Assembly: GCF_029626175.1 (NCBI RefSeq)
Contig: NZ_JARUBM010000002.1
Location: 2,232,001 to 2,296,000, forward strand
Direction of reading: 5' to 3'
DNA: 64,000 nt
Source: Micromonospora sp. WMMD1082
GTDB lineage: Bacteria > Actinomycetota > Actinomycetes > Mycobacteriales > Micromonosporaceae
Both the position numbers and the translations under genes were made by a program. This document shows positions 27,186 to 36,598 of the stretch, in pieces. Within the stretch, counting starts at the first letter, position 1; every line of letters starts with the position of its first letter. The notes beneath the pieces are model-generated. The model saw nothing but the letters and a program-made list of their open reading frames with translations, searched no databases and had not been told where the DNA came from.

Positions 27186-28876
27186 CGCGTCTCCTCCCAC
27201 CGGGTGGTCAACCGGCCCTGCGCGCCGATGGCACCGACCAGGTGGCCCTGCCACCGCTCGTCGGCCGATCCGTAGTCCTCCCGCCAGTGGCAGCCCCGGG
27301 TCTCCCGGCGGGCGTACGCCGCGGCGACCAGGGTGGCGGCCACCGTGACCAGGTTGGTCGCCTCCCAGTCGGCGGTGCGTGGCGTGCCACGACCGGCGCC
27401 CAGCTCGACCAGTTCGGTCGCGGTCGTGGCGAGCGTCGTGGCCGAGCGGAGCACACCGGCGCCGCGGGTCATCGCCCGCTGCAACACCGGCGTCGCCGCG
27501 GCCGGCAGCACCCAGCCGCCCTCCCCGCGCCAGGCGCCGGTGTCCGCCGGGCGCTGCTGCTCCGGCAGCGCGGACGCGACGTGGTCGGCGATCCGCCGGG
27601 AGAAGACCAGCCCCTCCAGCAGGGAGTTGCTGGCCAGCCGGTTGGCGCCGTGCACGCCGGTGCAGGCCACCTCGCCGCAGGCGTACAGGCCGGGGATGGA
27701 GGTGCGGCCGTGCAGATCGGTGCGGACCCCGCCGGAGGCGTAGTGCGCGGCCGGTGCCACCGGGATCAGGTCGGCTCCCGGGTCGACGCCGATGGCTAGG
27801 CACGACGCGACGATGGTCGGGAAGCGACGGGCCAGGAACTCGCCGCCGAGGTGGCGGGCGTCGAGGTAGACGTGATCGTCACCGGTGGCCAGCAGCACCC
27901 GGTGGATGCCCTTGGCCACCACGTCCCGGGGCGCGAGTTCGGCCAGTTCGTGCTGGCCGAGCATGAAACGCTTGCCGTCGGCGTCCACCAGGTGCGCGCC
28001 CTCGCCCCGCAACGCCTCGGAGACCAGCGGCTGTTGGGCATGGCCGGCGCCGGACACCCGGGTGCGTTCCGGCACGATCAGCGCGGTCGGGTGGAACTGC
28101 ACGAACTCGACGTCGGTGACCGCCGCCCCGGCCCGCATGGCCAGGGCGACCCCGTCACCGGTGGAGACCGCGGGATTGGTGGTCGCCGCGAAGATCTGGC
28201 CCATCCCACCGGTGGCCAGCACGACGGCACGGGCCAGCAGGGCACCGACGCCGTCCTCACTGCCCTCGCCGAGGACGTGCAGGGTGATCCCGCAGGCGGC
28301 GCCGAGCCCGCCCGGGCCGTCGCCGGGGGCCCGCAGCAGGTCCAGCACCAGCGCATGTTCGACGAGCCGGATCCACGGGTCGCGGCGCACCGCCTCGTGC
28401 AACGCCCGCTGCACCTCCGCACCGGTCGCATCGCCGCCGGCGTGCACGATGCGATCGGCCCGGTGCCCGCCCTCCCGGGTGAGCATCAGCGAGCCGTCGG
28501 CGTTGCGGTCGAACTCGGCACCGAGACGCATCAGCTCACGCAGCCGGGTCGGCCCCTCCTCCACCAGGACGCGTACCGCCGCCGGGTCGCAGAGGCCGAC
28601 CCCGGCGATCTCGGTGTCGGCGGCGTGCATGGCCGCGGTGTCCGCCGGGTCGAGCACCGCGGCGATGCCACCCTGCGCCCACCGGGTCGACCCCTCGTCG
28701 ATGTCGACCTTGGTGACCACGGTGACGTGCAGGCCCGCCTCGCGCAGGTGCAGTGCGGCGGTCAGCCCGGCCACCCCGGAGCCGACCACGATCACGTCGG
28801 TGGTCTCCACCCAGCCGGGTGCCGGAGCGGCCAGCAGGCTCGGCAGCACCGGCAGGTCGACGGTCGGTAGCTCCAT
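27182..28876 (-). CDS. nadB: L-aspartate oxidase
   Basis: FAD enzyme oxidising aspartate to iminoaspartate for quinolinate synthesis. The 564-residue product has the FAD site DVIVVGSGVAGLTAALHL, STRWAQGGIAAV, the substrate-loop HYASGGVRTDLHGRT, the signature CTGVHGANRLASNSLLEGLVF and the C-terminal helical domain. The ATG at 28874-28876 is chosen over an upstream start because the extra 17 residues are not of NadB type. It is coupled to nadC. Confidence 0.95.
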   Translation of the reverse strand: MELPTVDLPVLPSLLAAPAPGWVETTDVIVVGSGVAGLTAALHLREAGLHVTVVTKVDIDEGSTRWAQGGIAAVLDPADTAAMHAADTEIAGVGLCDPAAVRVLVEEGPTRLRELMRLGAEFDRNADGSLMLTREGGHRADRIVHAGGDATGAEVQRALHEAVRRDPWIRLVEHALVLDLLRAPGDGPGGLGAACGITLHVLGEGSEDGVGALLARAVVLATGGMGQIFAATTNPAVSTGDGVALAMRAGAAVTDVEFVQFHPTALIVPERTRVSGAGHAQQPLVSEALRGEGAHLVDADGKRFMLGQHELAELAPRDVVAKGIHRVLLATGDDHVYLDARHLGGEFLARRFPTIVASCLAIGVDPGADLIPVAPAAHYASGGVRTDLHGRTSIPGLYACGEVACTGVHGANRLASNSLLEGLVFSRRIADHVASALPEQQRPADTGAWRGEGGWVLPAAATPVLQRAMTRGAGVLRSATTLATTATELVELGAGRGTPRTADWEATNLVTVAATLVAAAYARRETRGCHWREDYGSADERWQGHLVGAIGAQGRLTTRWEETR

Positions 28877-28937
28877 GCCCACAGTCAACCCGAACGCCTC
28901 TCGGCTCGGGTGCCGGGGGCGGGACAAGTGGTTCCGG

Positions 28938-29834
28938 CTACTTCGTCCGGACCGGCAGGCGGGCCGGACCGGCTCCTTCGAGTGACCCGGTCACCGCCCG
29001 GTCGCTCAACCAGAGGTAGCAGCGGATGCCCCGGTCACCCACCCGCCACCGTCCGGCGCCCGGCGGGCGGACCACCACGTCGGTACGGAAGGGCAGGGCG
29101 GCATCGTCGGGTACGCCGGCGTACCGGGCGGTGACCGAACGGCATCCGCCGTAAAAGGGTGCCCACTCGGCGCTCCGCGTCGGGTACGGGCGGTCGGGCG
29201 CCTGCCACACCCCGGCGAACTCGGCGTCGTGCCGGCTGGCACAGTCCACCGCCACCAGGGTCTGCACCACCCCACGACGATCCGTACGCGCCTGCTGGCA
29301 GCCCAGGCGCAGCGGTGACGGCGGTCGGAGGGCGTCCCGCAGCGAGCCGGTACGGGTGACGACCGTGGCCCCCGCCTCGGCGGTGGTGACCTCCATCAGG
29401 TCGCAGCGGTACCAGCGTGACCCGGATGCCCAGCCCGGCCCGGACGGCACCGCCACCGCCAGCCGGAGCCGGCCCGCCCGCCAGTTGTCGCCGACGTATC
29501 CGGTGGCCCGGTTGTCGCACTCGACGAACGCCGTACGCAGTTCGGTCGACGCGATCGGTGGCGGCTCGCTCCGACCGTCGGGGAAGGCGCCCACGTGCAC
29601 GGTCTCCAACCGGTGCGGCACCGCGCAGTCGACCGGCGCGTACGCCCCGAGGGGCACCACGTCGGCGAAATCCGCCTCGTGGCAGACGCCGGCGGCCGGG
29701 GTGAACGGGCCGGGTGGTGGCAGGGCCGCCCAGTCGTCGACCAGGTCGCCGTCGACTCCGGCGGCGCCGTTGCAGCCCGCCAGCAGCACCGCCACGGCAA
29801 ACGCCGCGATCAGGGTTCTCGTCGCACGCTGCAT
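28938..29834 (-). CDS. Exported lipoprotein, septum-formation family type
   Basis: A 298-residue protein with lipobox VLLAGC. The mature part has two related domains: the first with CHEADF...VDCAVPHRLETVHVGAFP, the second with LGCQQA...VAVDCASRHDAEFAGVWQAP. Each pairs an early Cys with a C-x3-H before an acidic strand. That pattern is what I know from actinobacterial 'septum formation' domain proteins, often next to membrane anchors. GGGGGAGG sits 7-8 nt upstream of the ATG. No partner gene is clear. Confidence 0.75.
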   Translation of the reverse strand: MQRATRTLIAAFAVAVLLAGCNGAAGVDGDLVDDWAALPPPGPFTPAAGVCHEADFADVVPLGAYAPVDCAVPHRLETVHVGAFPDGRSEPPPIASTELRTAFVECDNRATGYVGDNWRAGRLRLAVAVPSGPGWASGSRWYRCDLMEVTTAEAGATVVTRTGSLRDALRPPSPLRLGCQQARTDRRGVVQTLVAVDCASRHDAEFAGVWQAPDRPYPTRSAEWAPFYGGCRSVTARYAGVPDDAALPFRTDVVVRPPGAGRWRVGDRGIRCYLWLSDRAVTGSLEGAGPARLPVRTK

Positions 29835-29949
29835 GGCGCCGCCTCCCCCACTCAGCGGCCGTCCCCCGACGGCACCACCAGCGTAACCAGGAATGACCTT
29901 CCGGTGACAGACCGGAATCGCGGCGCATCTGTCGACGCTGGTGGGCGCC

Positions 29950-30369
29950 CTACACCGAGAGCGGGTTGGGGACGGGGGCGCCGGCGGTACCGGGAGCGGC
30001 GATCGACGGGTCGGCGCCGAGGTCGATCACCCTGTTGTCGGCGTCGACGTGCACCACCCGGGGGCGGTACGTCCGGGCCTCGGCGTCGTCCATCTGCCCG
30101 TACGAGATCAGGATCACCAGGTCGCCCGGGTGCACCAGGCGGGCGGCGGCGCCGTTGATGCCGATCACGCCGCTGCCCCGCCGGCCGGGAATGACGTACG
30201 TCTCCAGCCGGGCTCCGTTGGTGATGTCCACGATCGCCACCTGCTCGCCGGGGAGCAGGTCGGCGGCGTCGAGCAGGTCCTCGTCGACGGTCACCGAGCC
30301 GACGTAGTGCAGGTCCGCCTGGGTCACCGTGGCCCGGTGGATCTTGGACTTGAGCATGGTGCGGTACAT
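29950..30369 (-). CDS. panD: Aspartate 1-decarboxylase
   Basis: Makes beta-alanine for pantothenate. The 139-residue proenzyme starts [20 protein letters not shown] and contains the self-cleavage site [10 protein letters not shown], with cleavage expected between Gly24 and Ser25 to give the pyruvoyl group. GAAAGG precedes the ATG. It follows panC by 29 nt in the same direction. Confidence 0.96.
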   Translation of the reverse strand: MYRTMLKSKIHRATVTQADLHYVGSVTVDEDLLDAADLLPGEQVAIVDITNGARLETYVIPGRRGSGVIGINGAAARLVHPGDLVILISYGQMDDAEARTYRPRVVHVDADNRVIDLGADPSIAAPGTAGAPVPNPLSV

Positions 30370-30398
30370 CGGGACGCCTTTCGCGGTACGTGTCCGGG

Positions 30399-31247
30399 TC
30401 AGGAGGGCGGGTCGAGTCGGACCGCGGCGTTGTCGATCAGCCGGGTACCGCCCACCCAGGCGGCGACGAGCAGCCGGGCCGGGCCACGGACAGGTCCGGG
30501 CTCCAGGTCGGGATCGGTGAGGACCAGGTAGTCGAGCCGCGCACCGGACTCGCCGGCGCCGAAGGCGACGTGCGCGGCGGTCAGCACCGCCCCGGCGTCG
30601 CGGCCGGCCTCGGCGGCCTCGACTCCGGCACGCAGCGCCCGCGACAGGCTCAACGCCACCGGGCGCTCGACCGGGGAGAGGTAACGGTTGCGGCTGGACA
30701 GGGCCAGCCCGTCCGGCTCCCGGACGGTGGGCACGCCGACCACCTCGACCGGGACGTCCAGGTCGCGGCACATCCGCCGGACCAGGGTCAGCTGCTGGTA
30801 GTCCTTCTCACCGAAGAAGGTGAGATCGGCGCGGGTGAGCTGGAGCAGCTTCAGCACCACGGTGAGCACGCCGTGGAAGAACCCGGGCCGGCTCAGCCCC
30901 TCCAGGTCCTCGCCGAGCGGCCCCGGGTTGACCCGTACCGCCGGCTCGCCGTCCGGATACATGTCCGCCGCCGAGGGGGCGAAGACCAGGTCGGCACCGG
31001 CCCGCCGGCACACTTCAAGATCGGCTTCGAGCGTACGCGGATAACGGCCGAAGTCCTCGGTCGGCCCGAACTGCAGCGGGTTCACGAAGATCGTCACGAT
31101 CACCTGGTCGGCACGCTCGCGGGCTGCCCGCAGCAGCGCCTCGTGCCCCTCGTGCAGGGCGCCCATCGTCATCACCACCCCCACCGTGCCGGTGTGGGCG
31201 GCCCGGGCCCGGGCCAGTTCGGCGCGGGTGTGCACCAGTTCCGTCAT
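30399..31247 (-). CDS. panC: Pantothenate synthetase
   Basis: Joins pantoate and beta-alanine using ATP. The 282-residue product has [16 protein letters not shown] (HIGH-type ATP motif), [29 protein letters not shown] and [10 protein letters not shown] (KMSKS-like). GAGGTGG lies 6 nt upstream of the ATG. It lies between the DUF2520 gene and panD, the same order as in mycobacteria. Confidence 0.97.
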   Translation of the reverse strand: MTELVHTRAELARARAAHTGTVGVVMTMGALHEGHEALLRAARERADQVIVTIFVNPLQFGPTEDFGRYPRTLEADLEVCRRAGADLVFAPSAADMYPDGEPAVRVNPGPLGEDLEGLSRPGFFHGVLTVVLKLLQLTRADLTFFGEKDYQQLTLVRRMCRDLDVPVEVVGVPTVREPDGLALSSRNRYLSPVERPVALSLSRALRAGVEAAEAGRDAGAVLTAAHVAFGAGESGARLDYLVLTDPDLEPGPVRGPARLLVAAWVGGTRLIDNAAVRLDPPS

Positions 31248-31285
31248 GTGATCCACCTCGCTCGACACCTTGGTACCGCCGACCG

Positions 31286-32248
31286 TCACGCCGCCACCCG
31301 GGGCTGCTGCTCCCCACCGAGGACGCCGAGCAGCGGCGCCGCGTCGGCCGGACGCAGCCGGCCGGCGGCCACGGCCCGGTCGGCGGTGCGCCGGGCCAGG
31401 GCGAGGTACGGCCCGACCGACTCGGGCGCGGTGGCGGCGAGCCGGTCGAGATGCCGCCGCACCGTGCCCGCGTCGCCCCGGGAGACCGGGCCGGTCAGCG
31501 CGTCGTCGCCGAGGCTCAGCGCGTTCTCCAGCGCGGCGCGCAGCAGCGGGGCGAGCACCTTCTCGGGCTGGCCCACCCCGGCGTCGCGCAGCCGGTCGGC
31601 CGCCTCGTTGACCAGGGTCACCAGGTGGTTGGCGCCGTGCGCCAGCGCCGCGTGGTACAGCGGCCGGTCGGCCTCGGCGATCCACTCGGGCACCCCGCCG
31701 AGGTCGGCCACCAGCCGGGCGGCCAGCGGACGCAGCTCGGCCGCCGCGGTCACCCCGTACGAGATGCCGGGCAGCCGGCCGAGGTCGTCGGGCGTACCGG
31801 TGAAGGTCATCGCGGGGTGCAACGCCAGCGGGCGGGCACCGGCCGCGGCGGCCGGGGCCAGCACCGCCAGGCCGTGCGCGCCGGAGGTGTGCGCGACCAC
31901 CTGGCCGGGGCGCAGCGCGCCGTCGGCGGCCAGGCCGGCGACCACCCCGGCGAGCGCGTCGTCCGGCACGGAGATCACCAGCAGGTCGGTGGCGGCCCGG
32001 GCGACCGTAGTCGCCGGGCGCCGGGCGGCGGTGGGCAGCAGCAGCGCCAGGCGGGCCCGGGAGGCCCCGGAGCGCCCGGTGGCGGCGATCACCCGATGCC
32101 CGGCGGCCGCCAGCGCGGCGCCCAGGGTGGCGCCAACCCGCCCGGCGCCGATCACGCCTACGGTCAGCACAGCGGTGGCGACCTGGGAAGATGTCACGGT
32201 CGCGGGCCGCCGAGGGGCGGCCGGATGGGTGCGCAGCGGTGCGCTCAT
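31286..32248 (-). CDS. Rossmann-fold/DUF2520 oxidoreductase-like protein
   Basis: A 320-residue cytoplasmic protein with an N-terminal NAD(P)-binding Rossmann fold ([21 protein letters not shown], about 30-50) and a helical C-terminal DUF2520 domain ([22 protein letters not shown]). Its constant position upstream of panC (counterpart Rv3603c) suggests a role near pantoate supply, for example ketopantoate reduction; this is inference only. The ATG at 32246-32248 diverges from the methyltransferase gene across 111 nt. Confidence 0.88.
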   Translation of the reverse strand: MSAPLRTHPAAPRRPATVTSSQVATAVLTVGVIGAGRVGATLGAALAAAGHRVIAATGRSGASRARLALLLPTAARRPATTVARAATDLLVISVPDDALAGVVAGLAADGALRPGQVVAHTSGAHGLAVLAPAAAAGARPLALHPAMTFTGTPDDLGRLPGISYGVTAAAELRPLAARLVADLGGVPEWIAEADRPLYHAALAHGANHLVTLVNEAADRLRDAGVGQPEKVLAPLLRAALENALSLGDDALTGPVSRGDAGTVRRHLDRLAATAPESVGPYLALARRTADRAVAAGRLRPADAAPLLGVLGGEQQPRVAA

Positions 32249-32359
32249 GTCACGATCCAGTCCTCGAGATGGGTACCGGTCGAGGCAAGTATGCGTCGCC
32301 GACACGGACCTGAAACAAGGATGTGTGAAATCGTTCACCGGCGCCCCGGGGAGGTCCCG

Positions 32360-33700
32360 ATGTCGATGCCCTGGCAGGCCGCGATGCACCGGTCGCTCTA
32401 CGGACCCGGCGGCTTCTTCGTCTCCGGAACCGGGCCGGCCGCGCACTTCCGCACCAGCGTCCACGCCTCCCCCATCTTCGCCTCGGCTCTGCTCGGCCTC
32501 ATCGCACGCGTTGACGCCGCCCTCGGGTTTCCCGACCCGTTCGACGTGGTGGACGTGGGGGCCGGGCGGGGGGAACTGCTTCGCGCGCTGTCCGTGGGGG
32601 TTGCGGTGGGGGTTTCCGGGGAGCCCGCCCGCTCCGGGCGGTCAGGCTTGATCCCTGCGCGGGCGGGCTCCCCGGAAACCCTGACCACCACGGCCGCCGT
32701 TCAGAACGCGGACCTGGGCGTCTCCTCGCCGGGGTCCGTCGATCCGTCACTCGCCGCGCCGGTGCAGCTGGCCCGGCGGGTACGGTTCACCGCCGTCGAA
32801 CTCGCCCCGCGTCCCGCCGACCTCCCCGACCAGATCACCTGGACGAACGAGATCCCCGCCGGCATCACCGGCCTGCTCCTGGCCACCGAGTGGCTCGACA
32901 ACATCCCCCTCGACCTCGCCACGTACACCGAGGAGGGCTGGCACTACCTGCTCGTGGACCCGGCCTCAGGCGAAGAGACGACAGGTGGACCGGTCAGTCG
33001 AGAAGACGCCGACTGGCTGGCCACCTGGTGGCCCCTACCCACCGAGGACGGCCCGGACGTCCCACCGCAGACCGTGACGGACGGTTCGGGCTCGACCGGG
33101 TCGGGTTTCCGGGCGGCCCGACCGGCGGAGGGATCAAGCCTGACCGCCCGGAGCCGGTCGGGCCGCCCGGAAACCCCCACAAACCGCTCATGGAACCCGG
33201 AAGTTCGGGCGGAGATCGGGAGGACGAGAGACGAGGCGTGGGCTGAAGCGGTGGGCCACGTCGACCGGGGGCTGGCGTTGGCCGTGGACTACGGGCACCT
33301 GAGCGCGGAGCGGCCGGTCGGCGGGTCGCTGACCGGGTACCGGGGCGGACGGCAGGTGCCGCCGGTGCCGGACGGCTCGTGTGACATCACCGCGCACGTC
33401 GCCATGGACTCGGTCGCCTCCGCCGGTGAGCGGGTCGCCCGGTGTGCGTACTCCCTCGGATCGCAGCGGGAGGGGCTGCGGGCCCTCGGGGTCGACGGCG
33501 GGCGACCACCACTGAGCCGGGCCGGTCGTGACCCGGCCGGGTACGTGCGGGCGCTGGCCGAGGCATCGGCGGCGGCCGAGCTGACCGACCCGGCCGGCCT
33601 CGGCGGGCACTGGTGGCTGTGGCAGCCGGTCGGAGTGCCCGCCGGACGGCTGCGGTCCGTCCGGTCCGCGCCCGAGGACGCCAGCGGGTGGAGCCGGTAA
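32360..33700 (+). CDS. MidA/NDUFAF7-like SAM-dependent methyltransferase with two in-frame palindrome insertions
   Basis: A 446-residue protein of the MidA family: [18 protein letters not shown] start, SAM motif [15 protein letters not shown] (about 73-87), post-motif [18 protein letters not shown], catalytic-region [14 protein letters not shown], then [14 protein letters not shown] and [16 protein letters not shown], matching NDUFAF7's DYGH and DxTAHVD segments. Two palindromic elements (32610-32681, 33103-33176) are translated in frame in linker regions and add about 25 codons each, making the protein longer than usual. GGGGAGG fixes the ATG at 32360. It precedes an extra nuoD gene by 46 nt; NDUFAF7 methylates the homologous subunit in mitochondria. 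Confidence 0.85.
   Translation: MSMPWQAAMHRSLYGPGGFFVSGTGPAAHFRTSVHASPIFASALLGLIARVDAALGFPDPFDVVDVGAGRGELLRALSVGVAVGVSGEPARSGRSGLIPARAGSPETLTTTAAVQNADLGVSSPGSVDPSLAAPVQLARRVRFTAVELAPRPADLPDQITWTNEIPAGITGLLLATEWLDNIPLDLATYTEEGWHYLLVDPASGEETTGGPVSREDADWLATWWPLPTEDGPDVPPQTVTDGSGSTGSGFRAARPAEGSSLTARSRSGRPETPTNRSWNPEVRAEIGRTRDEAWAEAVGHVDRGLALAVDYGHLSAERPVGGSLTGYRGGRQVPPVPDGSCDITAHVAMDSVASAGERVARCAYSLGSQREGLRALGVDGGRPPLSRAGRDPAGYVRALAEASAAAELTDPAGLGGHWWLWQPVGVPAGRLRSVRSAPEDASGWSR
32610..32681 (+). repeat. 72-bp palindromic element A, in frame
   Basis: Perfect 22-nt inverted arms (32610-32631 and 32660-32681) around a 28-nt centre. The centre holds a 24-nt core (32633-32656, TCCGGGCGGTCAGGCTTGAT...) shared with element B in opposite orientation. 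The outer arm GGGTTTCCGGG is also shared. Exactly 24 codons long. Confidence 0.95.
33103..33176 (-). repeat. 74-bp palindromic element B, in frame, opposite orientation
   Basis: Perfect 24-nt inverted arms (33103-33126 and 33153-33176) around a 26-nt centre whose reverse complement (33129-33152) is identical to the 24-nt core of element A. The inner stems differ from element A at several positions, but both partners change so pairing is kept. Confidence 0.95.
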
Positions 33701-33746
33701 CGGGCGTCCACCGCCGGTGCCGGCGGTTCATGGCACGATGGCGGGC

Positions 33747-34919
33747 ATGACCACGGGCGACCTGCGCGAGCTGACCGTCGGCACCGGGGCCGGGTTGGTG
33801 GCGGGCACCGGCGGGGAGCAGCTCGGCGCGGACATGGTGCTCAACATCGGGCCGCAGCACCCCTCCACGCATGGCGTACTGCGGCTCAGGCTCGTCCTCG
33901 ACGGCGAACGGGTGCTCGCCGCCGAGCCGATCATCGGCTACATGCACCGCGGCGCCGAGAAGCTGTTCGAGGTACGCGACTACCGGCAGATCATCGTGCT
34001 GGCCAACCGGCACGACTGGCTCTCGGCGTTCGCCAACGAGCTGGGCGTGGTGCTCGCCGTGGAACGGCTGATGGGCATGGAGGTGCCGGAGCGGGCCACC
34101 TGGCTGCGGATGGCCCTCGCCGAGCTGAACCGGGTGCTCAATCACCTGATGTTCCTCGGCTCGTATCCACTGGAGATCGGCGCGATCACCCCGATGTTCT
34201 ACGCCTTCCGGGAGCGGGAGACGCTCCAGGCGGTGCTGGAGGAGGTCTCCGGTGGCCGGATCCACTACATGTTCAACCGGATCGGCGGGCTGAAGGAGGA
34301 GGTCCCCTCCGGCTGGACCGGCCGGGCCCGGGCCGCGATCGGCGAGGTACGTCGCCGGATGCCCGACCTGGACAACCTGATCCGGCGCAACGAGATCTTC
34401 CTGGCGCGTACGGTCGGGGTGGGGGTGCTCTCCGCCGCCGACGCCGCCGCGTTCGGCGCCTCCGGGCCGGTCGCCCGCGCCTCCGGGCTGGACCTGGACC
34501 TGCGCCGCGACGAGCCGTACCTGGCCTATGACCAGCTCGACGTGCCGGTGGTCACCCGCACCACCGGCGACTGCCACGCCCGCTTCGAGGTGCTGCTCGA
34601 CCAGGTGTACGCCTCGCTCGACCTCGCCGAGCAGTGCCTGGACCGGGTCGACCGGCTCACCGGGCCGATCAACACCCGGCTGCCGAAGGTGCTCAAGGCG
34701 CCCGAGGGGCACACCTACGCCTGGACGGAGAATCCGCTCGGCATCAACGGCTACTACCTGGTGTCCCGCGGTGAGAAGACGCCGTGGCGGCTCAAGCTGC
34801 GCACCGCGTCGTACGCGAACGTGCAGGCCCTGGCCACCCTGCTGCCCGGCTGCCTGGTACCGGACCTGATCGCCATCCTCGGCTCGATGTTCTTCGTGGT
34901 CGGCGACGTCGACAAGTGA
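33747..34919 (+). CDS. nuoD: Stand-alone NADH-quinone oxidoreductase subunit D (NuoD paralogue)
   Basis: A 390-residue homologue of the 49-kDa complex I subunit: [58 protein letters not shown] and the C-terminal LDPVVGDVDK-like end [13 protein letters not shown]. The Arg of MHRGAEK (Arg68) corresponds to the Arg methylated by NDUFAF7 in mitochondria. No other nuo gene is nearby, so this is an extra copy separate from the main operon. An ATG at 33738 is an alternative start; neither has a clear ribosome-binding site. Confidence 0.9.
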   Translation: MTTGDLRELTVGTGAGLVAGTGGEQLGADMVLNIGPQHPSTHGVLRLRLVLDGERVLAAEPIIGYMHRGAEKLFEVRDYRQIIVLANRHDWLSAFANELGVVLAVERLMGMEVPERATWLRMALAELNRVLNHLMFLGSYPLEIGAITPMFYAFRERETLQAVLEEVSGGRIHYMFNRIGGLKEEVPSGWTGRARAAIGEVRRRMPDLDNLIRRNEIFLARTVGVGVLSAADAAAFGASGPVARASGLDLDLRRDEPYLAYDQLDVPVVTRTTGDCHARFEVLLDQVYASLDLAEQCLDRVDRLTGPINTRLPKVLKAPEGHTYAWTENPLGINGYYLVSRGEKTPWRLKLRTASYANVQALATLLPGCLVPDLIAILGSMFFVVGDVDK

Positions 34920-34974
34920 TCGCGGTCCCGGGGCCGGCCCGATGGCGGCGTGCCGCGCCGGAGTGCCGGCCGGG

Positions 34975-36507
34975 TCAGCGCCAGCGGTTGGCACCGCCGT
35001 CGTAGGCGGACTCCTCGGCGTGGTGCCGCCGGCCGTACGACTCGGCGCCCGGGCGCTGCCCACGCACCGGTTCGGACTGATACCCGTGAACCGGCTCCGG
35101 CTCGTAGCCACGTGCCGGTTCGGGCTGGTATCGGCGTTGGCGGGGCGGGCGCCACTCCTCCGGCACCGGTACCCCACCGGCGGGCAGCGCCGGGGGACTC
35201 TCCGGCTCGTCCCAGCCGTGCCGCCGCCCCTCGTCACCGCCCCAGCGCGGCTCGTCGCGGCGCGGCTCGTCGCGGCGCACGCTGGCCCAGCGGTCCTCCA
35301 TCCGGTACTCGGTACCACCGGGGTCGGCGTGCACCTCGGCGCGGCGCTCGCCGACCCGCAGCTCACGCCCTCGGTCGTCGTCGCGTACCTCGGCCCAGCG
35401 GTCGCCGGCGCGCAGCTGCGCCCAGTACTCCCCGGTATCGTCCGCCCGGTGCGTCCGGCCGGCCGGAGCCGCTTCGGCAGGCGCCTCCCACGGCTGGGCA
35501 CCGCCGTCGTAACCCCGCTCGTCGTACGGCGTTCCCCAGTCACGATCGTCCCGGTTCGCCGGCTGATCGTCGTGGTAGGTGGAGCCGCCGTCGCGCTGCC
35601 CCGAGCCGCCCGACCAGCGCCGGTCGTCGTCGCGGTCCGCGCCCGCCGTCCAGGGGCGCTCGTCCTCCTGGGCCGACCCGGCCCAGGAGCGTTCCTCGCG
35701 GTCCGCGCCGTAGCCACCCTGCGCACGCTCCCCCGGCTGCTGCGCCGACCAGCGCGCCGGGTAACCGCCGTACCGGCTGCCGGACTCGCCACCCCCGCCG
35801 TCCACGACGGTGTGCCGGGTGGTGACGTGCACCGTCTCGGTGTGCCGGACCACACCGAGCGGCCGCGGCGCCGCATCGCCGGGACCACTGTCCGGCTCCG
35901 CGCGGGCGGGCGAGCCGTAGACCCCGGCCGAGCCGCTCGCCGGGCGGTCACCGCCGTATCCCGCCGCCGCACGGTCACCGCCGTACCCCCCGTACCCGCC
36001 GGCCGGGCCAGGCTGAGCCGCGCCGTACACCCCGGCCTGGCCGGCCGACCGCTCGCCGTAGCGTGCCGGTGTCTCCGGCTCCGGCACCGGCACGCGGGCC
36101 CGACCCGGGCCGGGCGCCTCCTCGCTCCTGGCCGGGACGGCGCCACCGGACTCCGCTCGCCGGCGCAGCCCGGCCAGCGCCTCCTGGGCCCGCTGGGCGG
36201 CGTCGAGCGCCTGGTTACCCCGCTGGGCGGCGGCCACGATCTCACCGCGCAGCTCCCGCCGCAGCTCGTCGATCTCCACCCGCAGTTCCTCGGCGTGCGG
36301 CCGCCCGCCGCCCTCGGTACGCAGTGTGATGGAGAGCCCGATCAGCACCACGGCCAGGATGGCCAGCACGGCGGCGAACCGCAGTGGCCCGTTGCCGTCG
36401 GCGACCAGCAGTATCAGCGCCGCGACCGGAGCCAGGGCCACACCGCCCCAGAAGAGAACGGTGAGCAGCTGCGGGTTACGCGTGTCGGCGGGCACCGGGG
36501 CGGGCAT
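34975..36507 (-). CDS. Two-helix membrane protein with a very long disordered tail
   Basis: A 510-residue protein. Two hydrophobic helices (about 15-35 and 42-61) are followed by a coiled-coil stretch rich in Arg, Glu and Leu (about 70-115) and some 390 residues of low-complexity Gly/Tyr/Arg/Asp/Pro. The tail ends with three short repeats, YQPEPARG, YEPEPVHG and YQSEPVRG. It occupies the position of Rv3604c, an Ala/Arg/Pro-rich membrane protein of M. tuberculosis. Function unknown; the tail may scaffold partners or phase separate. The ATG follows TAGGCT by 8 nt. Confidence 0.8.
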   Translation of the reverse strand: MPAPVPADTRNPQLLTVLFWGGVALAPVAALILLVADGNGPLRFAAVLAILAVVLIGLSITLRTEGGGRPHAEELRVEIDELRRELRGEIVAAAQRGNQALDAAQRAQEALAGLRRRAESGGAVPARSEEAPGPGRARVPVPEPETPARYGERSAGQAGVYGAAQPGPAGGYGGYGGDRAAAGYGGDRPASGSAGVYGSPARAEPDSGPGDAAPRPLGVVRHTETVHVTTRHTVVDGGGGESGSRYGGYPARWSAQQPGERAQGGYGADREERSWAGSAQEDERPWTAGADRDDDRRWSGGSGQRDGGSTYHDDQPANRDDRDWGTPYDERGYDGGAQPWEAPAEAAPAGRTHRADDTGEYWAQLRAGDRWAEVRDDDRGRELRVGERRAEVHADPGGTEYRMEDRWASVRRDEPRRDEPRWGGDEGRRHGWDEPESPPALPAGGVPVPEEWRPPRQRRYQPEPARGYEPEPVHGYQSEPVRGQRPGAESYGRRHHAEESAYDGGANRWR

Positions 36508-36515
36508 GGCTCCGC

Positions 36516-36521
36516 AGCCTA
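36516..36521 (-). promoter_or_regulatory. -10 element for leaderless start at 36507
   Basis: TAGGCT on the minus strand, 8 nt before the ATG. Confidence 0.4.
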
Positions 36522-36548
36522 CCGAGAGTTGCGTCACGTGGGAACGGC

Positions 36549-36579
36549 CGCGCCCCCGGCCGAGCTGGCCGGGGGCGCG
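36549..36579 (-). terminator. Hairpin terminator of the osmolyte-transporter operon
   Basis: Inverted repeat with 13-nt arms (36549-36561 and 36567-36579) and a 5-nt loop, 20 nt after the binding-protein stop. Confidence 0.8.
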
Positions 36580-36598
36580 CCGCGTCGTGGCCGACGCC

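Noticed and set aside
30399..31685. A longer panC reading upstream to 31685
   Set aside because: The added residues are Arg/Ala/Gly-rich and overlap the DUF2520 gene in another frame; the ATG at 31247 has a good ribosome-binding site.
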